64,000 nt of DNA, taken from positions 20,261 through 84,260 of the forward strand of contig JALFZG010000053.1 in NCBI GenBank assembly GCA_022784645.1, in the 5' to 3' direction. Positions 16,860-24,930 of the stretch are shown here, piece by piece. Numbering within the stretch: position 1 is the stretch's first letter; each line of letters opens with the position of its first letter. The notes below the pieces were generated by a model that was not told the DNA's origin, did not search any database, and saw nothing but the letters and a program-made list of their open reading frames with translations. The DNA comes from Bacteroidales bacterium (GTDB lineage: Bacteria > Bacteroidota > Bacteroidia > Bacteroidales > Paludibacteraceae). Made by a program: the position numbers and the translations under genes.

Positions 16860-18332
16860 TTACTGCTGATAGTCGCCCTCGTCGTACTTCTGGAAGAGGA
16901 AATCGTTGTAGGGATAACGCTGAATATGTATCTCTTTGACGCGCTCATAGATGAGTGCTCGGAGCGCCTCCACGTTCTCTTTCTGCTTAGCAGAAATGAA
17001 GATGCAATCGCGGCCCATCTTAGCCATCCACGTGCGCTCCAACTCTTCGAGCGAGTAGTTTTCTCGCCGCATGGGCGTGAGGTCGTCTTCGGCTTTGGGG
17101 GTGTACGTAAACGCGTCTATCTTATTGAAAACGAGGATTTCCGGCTTCGGCTCTTGATACGTGTGCACCTTGTATTTTTTGGTGTCGGCATTGGGGTCGT
17201 AGCCTGTGGGTTCGGCCTCTTTCTCTTTCTTCGAAACGGTCGTTTCTACGTCGCAAATCTCCTGAATAGTTTGCTCCACCACGTGGTATTGTTCCTCGAA
17301 ATTGGAGTGGGAGATATCCACTACGTGGATAAGCAGGTCGGCTTCTCGCACTTCATCGAGGGTTGATTTAAAAGACTCCACGAGGTTGTGAGGCAGCTTG
17401 CGGATGAAGCCTACGGTATCGGATAAGAGAAACGGCAGGTTCTCTACCGTCACTTTCCGAACGGTAGTGTCGAGGGTAGCGAAGAGCTTGTTTTCTGCAA
17501 ACACATCGGATTTGGAGAGGAGGTTCATCATCGTGGATTTGCCCACATTGGTGTAGCCCACGAGTGCTACCCGCACCATCTTCCCGCGGTTCTGCCGCTG
17601 GGTAGTCATTTGCCGGTCGATACGCTTGATTTCTTCGCGGAGGAGCGCAATACGATTCTTGATGAGTCGTTTGTCGGCCTCTATCTGCGTCTCGCCCGTA
17701 CCACGGTTGGTGCCCCCACCGCCTCGCTGACGGTCAAGGTGACTCCACATACGCGTCAAGCGCGGGAGCATATATTCGAGTCGAGCCATCTCCACCTGTG
17801 TCTTGGCCGAAGCTGTCTGCGCACGTTGCTCGAAAATCTGCAAGATAAGCATCGTTCGGTCGATGATCTGTACGCCCATCTCGCGCTCGATATTGCGAAT
17901 CTGCCGAGGCGACAACTCATCATCGAAAATCACCACGTCGATATACGGCATCCGTTCTTTCTCTTCCTCCGTCATCGAGTCGGCAGCAGCGCGCCCTTTG
18001 CGATGGAGCAAGGCCGCTTCTTCAGCGGAATGGGCACCCGCTTCGGCTGCTTCCTTAGCCGTAGCCGGCCGATACAAGCGGTTGCGCTCTTCTATCCATT
18101 GCTTGATTTCCTGCAGTTTGCCCTCGCCCACATACGTGTTCGAATTGGGCATATCCAACCGCTGCACAAACCGCTTCACAGGAATGATTTTGTTGGTATC
18201 AGAGAGAAACGCGAGTTCGTCGAGATACTCTTTCGTGCGCTCTTCCGGCTGCTGCGGAGTGATTACGCCTACAAGCACGGCATGCGCTTGGTAGGGCTTG
18301 ATTTCTATGAGTTTATCTTTCTTTTCTGCCAT
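16860..18332 (-). CDS. hflX: GTPase HflX
   Basis: A 490-residue ribosome-associated GTPase that rescues or splits stalled 70S ribosomes. The HflX N-terminal domain contains VVIFDDELSPRQIRNIE and is followed by the Gly-rich GGGGTNRGTGETQIE. The G domain has G1 GYTNVGKST (259-267), G3 DTVGFIRKLP and G4 NKID. An unusual insertion rich in Ala and Glu (about 87-128, RPATAKEAAEAGAHSAEEAA...) interrupts the N-terminal domain, and a second Lys/Glu stretch lies before the NKID motif. The leader between polA and hflX contains a GGTGGGA...TCCCCAAC hairpin. Probably transcribed with polA (46-nt gap). Confidence 0.94.
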   Translation of the reverse strand: MAEKKDKLIEIKPYQAHAVLVGVITPQQPEERTKEYLDELAFLSDTNKIIPVKRFVQRLDMPNSNTYVGEGKLQEIKQWIEERNRLYRPATAKEAAEAGAHSAEEAALLHRKGRAAADSMTEEEKERMPYIDVVIFDDELSPRQIRNIEREMGVQIIDRTMLILQIFEQRAQTASAKTQVEMARLEYMLPRLTRMWSHLDRQRGGGGTNRGTGETQIEADKRLIKNRIALLREEIKRIDRQMTTQRQNRGKMVRVALVGYTNVGKSTMMNLLSKSDVFAENKLFATLDTTVRKVTVENLPFLLSDTVGFIRKLPHNLVESFKSTLDEVREADLLIHVVDISHSNFEEQYHVVEQTIQEICDVETTVSKKEKEAEPTGYDPNADTKKYKVHTYQEPKPEILVFNKIDAFTYTPKAEDDLTPMRRENYSLEELERTWMAKMGRDCIFISAKQKENVEALRALIYERVKEIHIQRYPYNDFLFQKYDEGDYQQ

Positions 18333-18378
18333 GTAATAAATGTCTTTTATGTTGGGGAAAATGGTAAAAATCCCACCT

Positions 18379-20823
18379 TTAATGTGCGGTCAACCAGTTT
18401 TTGCCAACGCCACACTCCGCAATCAGCGGCACGCGCAACGTCATCACTTGCTCCATCGAGCCGACCACAATCTCGCGCAGGCGTTCCACCTCGTTTTCGG
18501 GGCAGTTAAAATTGAGTTCGTCGTGCACTTGCATGATCATCTCCGCCTTGAGTCCGGCTTCCTCGATGCGTTGTGCAATCCTCACCATCGCCATCTTGAT
18601 GATGTCGGCCGCCGTACCTTGGATGGGGGCGTTGACGGCATTGCGCTCCGCAAACGAACGCACGGTGGCGTTGTGCGAATGGATATCGGGCAGGTATCGC
18701 TTGCGGCCGAAAGCCGTAATGGCATATCCCATCTCGCGCACCCGCTGTTTTTGCTCCTCAATATATCGCGCTACGCCCGGGAAGGCTGCGAAGTAGTCGT
18801 CAATCAGCTGTTTGGCTTCCGTTCGCGGGCAGTCCAACTGCTGCGATAAACCAAAAGCAGAGATGCCGTAGATGATGCCGAAATTGGCTGTTTTGGCGCG
18901 CCGGCGTTGGTCTTTGCTCACCGCCTCTATGGGTATACCGAAGATTTTGGCAGCTGTAGCGGCATGGATATCCTGCCCCTCGCAGAAGGCTTGAATCATG
19001 TGTTCATCGCCGGAGAAATGCGCCATCAGTCGGAGCTCGATCTGCGAATAATCGGCCGAGAGGAAAAGGCAACCGGGGTCGGGCACCACCGCCTCACGAA
19101 TGAGCTTGCCTCGTTCGCTTCGGATGGGCAGATTCTGCAGGTTGGGGTTCGACGACGACAATCGTCCGGTAGCCGTTACCGCCTGATTATACGTGGTATG
19201 TATCTTGCCCGTTTGGGGGTTGATCAGGAGCGGAAGGGCGTCGATATACGTAGAAAGCAGTTTCTTCAGCTCGCGGTATTCGAGGATCATCCCTACGATG
19301 GGGTGTTTGCTTTTTAATGCAACGAGCACCTCCTCGGAGGTGACGTACTGCCCCGACTTCGTTTTCTTGGCTTTGGCATCGAGTTGGAGCACATCAAACA
19401 GCAGTTCGCCAATCTGCTTGGGCGAAGAAATATTGAGCGCCATTGCGCGTGCTTCACCCATCACCTTCGCTGCCTCCTGCTGGATAGCGCGTTCAATCTC
19501 GAGCAGTTCACCATGCATCTCGTTGGATGCTTTTTTGAGAATGGCGGTATCAAAACGTACGCCACTCTGCTCCATCTTGCGCAGGATAGGTGCGAGCGGA
19601 AGCTCCACGTCGGTGTAGAGTTTATATAGCTCAGGCGACTGCTGCAGCTCGGCCGTCAGCTTCGGGAGCAGCTCCTCCGGCCCTACACGATAGATGCTGC
19701 AGAGGTAGTCGATATCGTGCGCCATCTCCGGCTGAAGCAGGTAATGCGCCAGCGTGATGGCTGTGGTTTCTTCTTCCGTCAGTTGGGGATTTTCTTCGTT
19801 GCCGAAAACGGCAGTTGCAGGAGCAAACGCACTATCGCCAAACAAATCCAACTGCCCGTCAGACGCTTTGGCTTTCTTGGCGGCTTTGCTCGTTTCTTCT
19901 GCCCGAACATTTCCTTGGGCGGCTTGTCCAACCACTTGTCCGGCTGACGGAGAGCCTGTCTTCTGCTCAAATTGTTTCAGCAAACTGCGGAATTCGAGCT
20001 CTGTGTAGATGGCTCTAAGTTGCTCTAAATCAGGCGCTTCGGCTATCAGCTCATTGGCGTCAAACGCAATCGGCACATCCTGCCTGATGGTAGCAAGGAA
20101 CTTCGAAAAACGGATGTCCTCTGCCTGACTCTCCACTTTCTGCTTGAGCGCTCCTTTGAGTTCCTCGGTATGCGCCAGCAAGTTCTCGATATTGCCGAAC
20201 TGCCGAATGAGCTGTACCGCAGTCTTCTCGCCCACGCCCTTGCAGCCGGGGATATTATCGGAGGCATCGCCCATCAGTCCGAGTAAGTCAATCACCTGCT
20301 CTGTGCGCTCGATACCGTATTTCTCGCACACCTCTGCCGGCCCCATCTCCTCGAACCCGCCCGTGTGGCGCGGACGATACATATGGGCATGCTCCGTCAC
20401 CAGTTGGCCGTAGTCTTTGTCGGGAGTGGCCATCAGCACATCAAACCCTTCCGCTTCGGCTTTGCGAGCCAACGTGCCAATCACATCATCGGCCTCAAAA
20501 CCCGCCACTTCAAGCACGGGAATACGCATCGCTTGGAGGATGGTTTTTATGATCGGTACAGCCTTGCGAATATCCTCGGGCGTCTCTTGGCGTTGCGCTT
20601 TGTAAGCCTCAAATGCTTCATGTCGAAACGTGCCGCCGTGGGGGTCGAACGCCACACCTATATGCGTGGGATTCACCTTTTTCTTAAGGTCTTCAAGCGT
20701 GATGCAGAAACCGTACACAGCCGACATGTTTTCGCCCTTCGAATTGATGCGAGGAGAGCGAATAAACGCGTAGTATGCACGGAAAATCATCGCGTAAGCG
20801 TCTATGAGTAGCAGTTTTTTCAT
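18379..20823 (-). CDS. polA: DNA polymerase I lacking the 3'-5' exonuclease motifs
   Basis: An 814-residue family A polymerase for primer removal and repair. Residues 1-290 are the 5' nuclease (ADDVIGTLAR, TPDKDYGQLV, GDASDNIPGCKGVGEKTA). The polymerase domain is complete: motif A DYSQIELR (591-598), motif B RRRAKTANFGIIYG (640-653), motif C QVHDELNF (765-772). Between them only about 65 residues separate the nuclease from a remnant LAHYLLQPE (358-366) of the end of the proofreading domain. The DxE and NxxxD exonuclease motifs are gone, about 110-120 residues shorter than related enzymes, with the frame intact. The linker contains QLDLF (324-328), which matches the sliding-clamp-binding consensus. 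Promoter at 20847-20877. Confidence 0.95.
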   Translation of the reverse strand: MKKLLLIDAYAMIFRAYYAFIRSPRINSKGENMSAVYGFCITLEDLKKKVNPTHIGVAFDPHGGTFRHEAFEAYKAQRQETPEDIRKAVPIIKTILQAMRIPVLEVAGFEADDVIGTLARKAEAEGFDVLMATPDKDYGQLVTEHAHMYRPRHTGGFEEMGPAEVCEKYGIERTEQVIDLLGLMGDASDNIPGCKGVGEKTAVQLIRQFGNIENLLAHTEELKGALKQKVESQAEDIRFSKFLATIRQDVPIAFDANELIAEAPDLEQLRAIYTELEFRSLLKQFEQKTGSPSAGQVVGQAAQGNVRAEETSKAAKKAKASDGQLDLFGDSAFAPATAVFGNEENPQLTEEETTAITLAHYLLQPEMAHDIDYLCSIYRVGPEELLPKLTAELQQSPELYKLYTDVELPLAPILRKMEQSGVRFDTAILKKASNEMHGELLEIERAIQQEAAKVMGEARAMALNISSPKQIGELLFDVLQLDAKAKKTKSGQYVTSEEVLVALKSKHPIVGMILEYRELKKLLSTYIDALPLLINPQTGKIHTTYNQAVTATGRLSSSNPNLQNLPIRSERGKLIREAVVPDPGCLFLSADYSQIELRLMAHFSGDEHMIQAFCEGQDIHAATAAKIFGIPIEAVSKDQRRRAKTANFGIIYGISAFGLSQQLDCPRTEAKQLIDDYFAAFPGVARYIEEQKQRVREMGYAITAFGRKRYLPDIHSHNATVRSFAERNAVNAPIQGTAADIIKMAMVRIAQRIEEAGLKAEMIMQVHDELNFNCPENEVERLREIVVGSMEQVMTLRVPLIAECGVGKNWLTAH

Positions 20824-20846
20824 TGGCGGTTATCCATTTTTCGCTG

Positions 20847-20877
20847 CAAAGATACATTTTTTTTTTCAATTGAGCAA
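20847..20877 (-). promoter_or_regulatory. Promoter of polA
   Basis: Minus strand: TTG (20877-20875), 20-bp spacer, TATCTTTG (20854-20847), then CAGC. It is 24 nt before the polA start codon. Confidence 0.85.
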
Positions 20878-20894
20878 AAAAAACGCCAATCTTT

Positions 20895-20924
20895 TTGATA
20901 TTTTCAAAAAAAGTACTACCTTTG
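20895..20924 (+). promoter_or_regulatory. Promoter of ung
   Basis: TTG (20895-20897), 19-bp spacer, TACCTTTG (20917-20924), then CGGC. Transcription would give a leader of about 115 nt before the ung ATG at 21047. Confidence 0.88.
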
Positions 20925-20948
20925 CGGCAATTTTTGAATTATTTAGGT

Positions 20949-21021
20949 GGGTTAGCAAATTAGCTGTTTACCCACAATAATGAATAATTTTTCTTAAGTG
21001 GGAATTTTTAGAACCCACCTT
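20949..21021 (+). promoter_or_regulatory. Two GTGGG/CCCAC hairpins in the ung leader
   Basis: The first hairpin is GTGGGT at about 20949 pairing with ACCCAC about 17 bases later. The second is GTGGG at about 20999 pairing with CCCAC near 21015 (AAGTGGGAATTTTTAGAACCCACC in shortened form). All lie between the promoter and the start codon. Comparable GTGGG or GGTGG hairpins precede hflX and the V-ATPase A subunit. Function unknown; possible mRNA stabilisers or attenuators. Confidence 0.5.
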
Positions 21022-21046
21022 TAGAACACAACCCAATTTAAATCCA

Positions 21047-21751
21047 ATGGAAGTTCGCATCGAAGAATCATGGCGCAAGGTGCTTCAGCCGGAGTTCGAT
21101 AAGCCGTATTTTGAATTGCTCACTTCGTTTGTGCGCAAGGAGTATCAATCGAAGCAGGTTTTTCCGCCGGCTCCGCTCATTTTTAATGCGTTTGACAGTT
21201 GTCCGTTTGAGCAAGTCAAGGTGGTGATTATCGGTCAGGATCCGTATCACGAGCCGGGGCAGGCGATGGGGCTCTCGTTTAGTGTGCCGGAGGGCGTACA
21301 GGTGCCACCTTCGCTCGCGAATATTTATAAGGAGATTCGGCGGGAAGAAGCAGCGGGCATGCTGCCGGCCGGTTGTCTGCAATCGCAGTTGCTGCCCAAT
21401 GGGGCGCTATCGGGCGACCTTCGGCCGTGGGTTAGTCAAGGCGTTTTGCTGCTAAATGCCACCCTCACGGTGGAAGCACATCGAGCTGGAAGCCACCAAA
21501 ACAAAGGCTGGGAAGAGCTCACAGATGCCGCCATCCGAGCTTTGAGCGAGAAGCGCGAACACCTTGTTTTTATGCTTTGGGGCAGTTATGCACAACGCAA
21601 AGGGGCTTGTATCGACCGCAGGAAACACCTCGTGCTCACCACCTCCCATCCCAGCCCACTATCCGTTTATCGAGGCTTCGATGGTTGCGGACATTTCGCC
21701 CAAGCCAATCAATACCTCATCCGCCACCATTCCGCACCTATCTGCTGGTAA
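21047..21751 (+). CDS. ung: Uracil-DNA glycosylase (family 1)
   Basis: A 234-residue family 1 uracil-DNA glycosylase that excises uracil from DNA. The catalytic water-activating motif is GQDPYHEPGQAMGLSFSV, the uracil-binding Asn is in LLLNATLTV, and the minor-groove intercalation loop is HPSPLSVYRGF. Length is typical. The start is fixed by the sequence MEVRIEESWRKVL after a 115-nt leader with two hairpins. An 11-bp phased repeat array begins about 20 nt after its stop codon. Confidence 0.96.
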   Translation: MEVRIEESWRKVLQPEFDKPYFELLTSFVRKEYQSKQVFPPAPLIFNAFDSCPFEQVKVVIIGQDPYHEPGQAMGLSFSVPEGVQVPPSLANIYKEIRREEAAGMLPAGCLQSQLLPNGALSGDLRPWVSQGVLLLNATLTVEAHRAGSHQNKGWEELTDAAIRALSEKREHLVFMLWGSYAQRKGACIDRRKHLVLTTSHPSPLSVYRGFDGCGHFAQANQYLIRHHSAPICW

Positions 21752-21770
21752 AAATTCTATGTTCAGCCTA

Positions 21771-21863
21771 CACGCTGCATACGTTCATCTAGCTTGTATC
21801 TAGCTTGTATCTAGCTTGTATCTAGCTTGTTTGCAAGCACGATGAAAGCTAGATACAAGCTAG
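21771..21863 (+). repeat. 11-bp array CTTGTATCTAG with inverted partner
   Basis: Units of 11 bp: CACGCTGCATA (21771), CGTTCATCTAG (21782), then CTTGTATCTAG repeated from 21793; read in another register, ATCTAGCTTGT occurs four times at 21787-21830. A 17-bp inverted copy, AGCTAGATACAAGCTAG, follows at 21847-21863. It begins about 20 nt after the ung stop codon. Confidence 0.85.
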
Positions 21864-21978
21864 GTGCACGTGCAATGCGTGGACAATGAAAGGACTGTCC
21901 TGACTTCCGCAGCAGCGAGGAACTATTCGTTACGTTTGTATAAGGCATTCGTGTGACGAATGCCCCCAGCAGCCCCCC

Positions 21979-22047
21979 CATCAGCGCCGCCCCTCTCTTC
22001 CCTGTAGCCCCCCTCATCAGCGCCGTCCCTCTCTTCCCTGTAGCCAT
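21979..22047 (+). repeat. 36-bp direct repeat, two copies
   Basis: CATCAGCGCCG(C/T)CCCTCTC followed by TTCCCTGTAGCC occurs at 21979 and 22015, with one internal difference and a 36-bp period. It precedes the long 11-bp array. Confidence 0.85.
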
Positions 22048-22157
22048 CGTTCATCGCTCGTTCATCGCACTACCATCGCACCTGCATCATACGTTCATCG
22101 CCCGTACATTGCACTCTCATTACACATACAGCCTACGTACAGCACACGTAGTTCGTA
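22048..22157 (+). repeat. Ten-unit degenerate 11-bp phased array, locus 2
   Basis: Ten consecutive 11-bp units with no break in phase: CGTTCATCGCT, CGTTCATCGCA, CTACCATCGCA, CCTGCATCATA, CGTTCATCGCC, CGTACATTGCA, CTCTCATTACA, CATACAGCCTA, CGTACAGCACA, CGTAGTTCGTA. The consensus is CGTNCATCGCA. Eleven is not a multiple of three and no frame is conserved, so it is not coding. A hairpin, CACGTAGTT pairing with AACTACGTG (22145-22182), overlaps its end. Confidence 0.85.
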
Positions 22158-22182
22158 CGTATTTTTACGTGTAAACTACGTG

Positions 22183-22281
22183 CGAACAGTTTCCTCTGGA
22201 GTAGGTATTGGCTTTCCGCGTGCGCGCGTTTCCTTATATATAATTAATAAAGAAAAAGTAAATATAATTAATTAAAGAAAA
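22183..22281. other. AT-rich segment between array and IS element
   Basis: A stretch with GCGTGCGCGCG followed by TTATATATAATTAATAAAG-type sequence up to the IS boundary. No gene and no remnant of the disrupted sugar transferase gene is recognisable here. Confidence 0.5.
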
Positions 22282-22295
22282 ACCCGTTGGCGGAA

Positions 22296-23195
22296 TTAAA
22301 GTAGCGCATGTTTAATTTGCCCAAGCGGTTTGTTGTTAATAAAGTTTATATATTGTAGGATAGTTAATGCGCTGATTTTGCTGATAATACGAGCAAATAA
22401 TCCTACTTGTTGTTTAGCATAATTGCGACAAAGCATAAATTGGTCAACCATCTGTGAGAAAAGCGTTTCCACACGTTTCCTAGCCTTGGCAAAGGGAGCA
22501 AAAGTTGGTTTCCAATCCTTTTGATTCAATCGGTATGGCACTTCCAATCGAATCTCGGATGTCTCGAACAAGTCCAGTTGTACGGACGCGCTCAAATATC
22601 CTTTATCCCCGAGGATGGTGCATCGGTGGTAGTCATATTTGATGTCTTGCAAGTAATGTATGTCATGCACACTTGCCTTTGACAAATCATATGAATGGAT
22701 CACTCCGTGTAAGCCACATAGCGCGTGCAGTTTGTAACCGTAATAGTAACAATTTTGCGCTGCGCAATATCCGAGACTTGGAGCTTTAGCGAAGTCGTCT
22801 TTGCCTAATCGGCAACGCTTTGCACGGGCAATGCGACAAACGGGCACCGGTTTTGAATCGACACAAAACACATCTTCTCCTGCATCAATCGCTTGAGCAA
22901 TGTTCTTTCGTATTTGTTCGCATAAGTTGGCGGTGAACTTACGACGATCATTGTACTGGCGACGAGAAATGAGGTTGGGGAAATCGGATTTGTACTCTTT
23001 GAGTAGAGCAAACAGATACGATTCACTATCCACACCAAATTGCTCAGCAGTGAGACTAAGTGCGATAACTTCAAGGTCAGAAAAACGAGGAACGACACCT
23101 CTACGAGGCATATTTCCACGTTCATCTACCAAATTTTTGGAAAATTTCTTGCATATGTCAAAAATTTTTCCGAACTTTGCAGCCAAGTTGCGCAT
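22296..23195 (-). CDS. IS982 family transposase
   Basis: A 299-residue DDE transposase. The N-terminal part SDLEVIALSLTAEQFGVDSE and the RRQYNDRRK block are typical of IS982. The catalytic residues are probably the Asp in FCVDSKPVPVC, the Asp in LGDKGYLSAS and the Glu in ARKRVETLFSQ. The frame is intact and has a consensus promoter 45 nt upstream, so the element may be active. Cut-and-paste or copy transposition with short target duplications is the known mode for the family. Confidence 0.93.
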   Translation of the reverse strand: MRNLAAKFGKIFDICKKFSKNLVDERGNMPRRGVVPRFSDLEVIALSLTAEQFGVDSESYLFALLKEYKSDFPNLISRRQYNDRRKFTANLCEQIRKNIAQAIDAGEDVFCVDSKPVPVCRIARAKRCRLGKDDFAKAPSLGYCAAQNCYYYGYKLHALCGLHGVIHSYDLSKASVHDIHYLQDIKYDYHRCTILGDKGYLSASVQLDLFETSEIRLEVPYRLNQKDWKPTFAPFAKARKRVETLFSQMVDQFMLCRNYAKQQVGLFARIISKISALTILQYINFINNKPLGQIKHALL

Positions 23196-23239
23196 GACGA
23201 TGATGTTTTAGTTGTTTAACTTTGTTGATTTTGACACTA

Positions 23240-23270
23240 CAAAGTTACTAAAAATCAGCGAATTGTGCAA
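23240..23270 (-). promoter_or_regulatory. Promoter of the IS982 transposase
   Basis: Minus strand: TTG (23270-23268), 20-bp spacer, TAACTTTG (23247-23240), then TAGTG. The same arrangement occurs in the IS-like sequence at the right edge (63922-63952). Confidence 0.8.
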
Positions 23271-23291
23271 CTTTTTTGTTAAAAAATTTAA

Positions 23292-24839
23292 TCAAAGAAC
23301 ACTTTTTTTTAATTCCGCCAACAGGTTATTGTATAGTATTTTGCCGAAATAGCGGAGGTCAGTAAGGTACATTCCTCGCTCTTCACAAGCCGTTAGATAG
23401 CGCATTTCAGAAGCCTCTATTTCGGGTAACGTCTTGGGCATATCGGCATAGAAAGGCGGGAGCAAACCGGGCTTATGATGCAAGCGTTTTTCTTGCAACT
23501 CAGGACTGTAAAGTGAGAGATATTGCTTACTGATGGGGCGAACACCAACGAGTTTCATATCGCCTGCCAGCACATTAATTATCATCGGCCACTCATCGAT
23601 GAAGTTCTTTCGCATGCATCGGCCGAGGGTCGTTATGCGGATATCATGGCTGAATTTGCCGGACTCTTTAAGGCCATAGTGCTGGTAGATATACGCCTGC
23701 AAGTACTCCGAATATGGGTGCATGGTGCGGAATTTATATACTTGAAACTCGCGTCCGTCTTTCCCTACCCTATTGAGTCGAATGAGCAAACCATAGAGCT
23801 TGGTGGCTACAGATTGCGGACGGAAACTCCTTCGGGCAATCACATAGCGGAGGTCGCCCACTTTATGGTCATCTACAATTTCAAAACCGCAATAGCACAA
23901 TCGTCCAAGCACCTCTGCACGAGAGAGAATGCGGTTTTTGCCCTCGGTAATATCAAAATACAAGCGAGAGGTCATCACCAAACGAGGGAAGACGCGTTTG
24001 TAAAGATATACAAACGCATAAACTATTCTATTGATTACGCGTGGATAGCGCTGGAGAATCTTCTTTTTGGTAGTGCTTTTAGGTTCAAAGCAGCATACAA
24101 ACAGTCCATTGTCGGGCAGTTTATCATTAACCACACCAAACATTTGATTGATACCTCGAATCTGATTGAGAGGCATAAAATTGACGATGGTATCCTGATT
24201 GTAATACTTGAGTTTCTTGAAGTTATAAATCTCTTGGGAAGCTAATGTGATGGTATTCGACGAAAAGAGGGAGATATGCTTTTCGAGATAAGCAAGTGCT
24301 TCAGGACCCGCTTCCTCTATGATGGACTCTCGAATTTCGTTTGCCCGCTCCTCTGAGGCAAATTCAGCAGGATGGAGCACCGATTGCGGACCACGTTCGG
24401 GCGCTCTCTCCACTTCCGGTTCAGCATAAGTAGCATATTGGTAAGCATGAGAGAGGATGATATAGACAAGGCAGGTGACGAGCATCACGAGCCAGATGGT
24501 AAGGAGCACAAAGATGGAGAAATTGTGGTCGGGCGAGATCAGATACATGTAGCAAAGCATGCAGCAGAACTGCATAACTGCCGCTGCTGCCAATCGAGCA
24601 AGCAATTCGCCCATTCGCATTTTCTTTACACGAATATAACGATGCGTAAAATAGCTGATTATGAGCCATTCTGCACTAAAAACCAACGCAAAGATCCAAT
24701 ATTTGGTAAACGGTACTTGTGTTGACAAGGGAAACCACATCAACACAACAAAGAAGCTGATTGCAAGCATAAGCATGTCAATCAGCAAGTATTGCCAAAA
24801 CGGAACGTAAAAAAGTCGGAATTTATGGAATATCGTCAT
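23292..24839 (-). CDS. Polyprenyl-phosphate sugar transferase, C-terminus replaced by IS sequence
   Basis: A 515-residue membrane protein that would transfer a sugar-1-phosphate onto undecaprenyl phosphate to start exopolysaccharide or O-antigen synthesis. The N-terminal about 120 residues hold four membrane helices, the middle is a degenerate nucleotide-binding region, and the C-terminal bacterial sugar transferase domain (PF02397) carries FQVYKFRTMHPYSEYLQ, GRCMRKNFIDEWPMIINVLAGDMKLVG (split) and VRPISKQY. The last 11 codons (NLLAELKKSVL) and the stop are read from the end of the IS element, so the natural C-terminus is lost. The core domain is complete and activity may survive. ATG 24839 (MTIFHKF) is chosen over 24863. 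Confidence 0.88.
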   Translation of the reverse strand: MTIFHKFRLFYVPFWQYLLIDMLMLAISFFVVLMWFPLSTQVPFTKYWIFALVFSAEWLIISYFTHRYIRVKKMRMGELLARLAAAAVMQFCCMLCYMYLISPDHNFSIFVLLTIWLVMLVTCLVYIILSHAYQYATYAEPEVERAPERGPQSVLHPAEFASEERANEIRESIIEEAGPEALAYLEKHISLFSSNTITLASQEIYNFKKLKYYNQDTIVNFMPLNQIRGINQMFGVVNDKLPDNGLFVCCFEPKSTTKKKILQRYPRVINRIVYAFVYLYKRVFPRLVMTSRLYFDITEGKNRILSRAEVLGRLCYCGFEIVDDHKVGDLRYVIARRSFRPQSVATKLYGLLIRLNRVGKDGREFQVYKFRTMHPYSEYLQAYIYQHYGLKESGKFSHDIRITTLGRCMRKNFIDEWPMIINVLAGDMKLVGVRPISKQYLSLYSPELQEKRLHHKPGLLPPFYADMPKTLPEIEASEMRYLTACEERGMYLTDLRYFGKILYNNLLAELKKSVL

Positions 24840-24890
24840 GTGCGTGCTTTTCCGGTCGCACAAAAGGAATGCGTTAGTAGTATGAAATAA

Positions 24891-24924
24891 ACCACGGAGA
24901 GGCCCATCAGCCTCTCCACGTGGT
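24891..24924 (-). terminator. Terminator after the OmpH/Skp gene
   Basis: ACCACG and GAGAGGC (24891-24903) pair with GCCTCTC and CGTGGT (24910-24924), with a 2-nt bulge. It lies 7 nt after the stop of the Skp-like gene and is followed on the minus strand by TTATTTC. Confidence 0.7.
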
Positions 24925-24930
24925 TATATA

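Larger units (their letters stand above)
22282..23326 (-). mobile_element. IS982-family insertion sequence, apparently complete
   Basis: About 1045 bp bounded by near-perfect terminal inverted repeats: ACCCGTTGGCGGAATTAAA at the left and ACCTGTTGGCGGAATTAAA (reverse complement) at the right, one mismatch. It carries one transposase gene with its own promoter (23240-23270). I see no clear target duplication. The right end lies inside the coding frame of the sugar transferase gene and supplies its last codons and stop. Confidence 0.9.
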
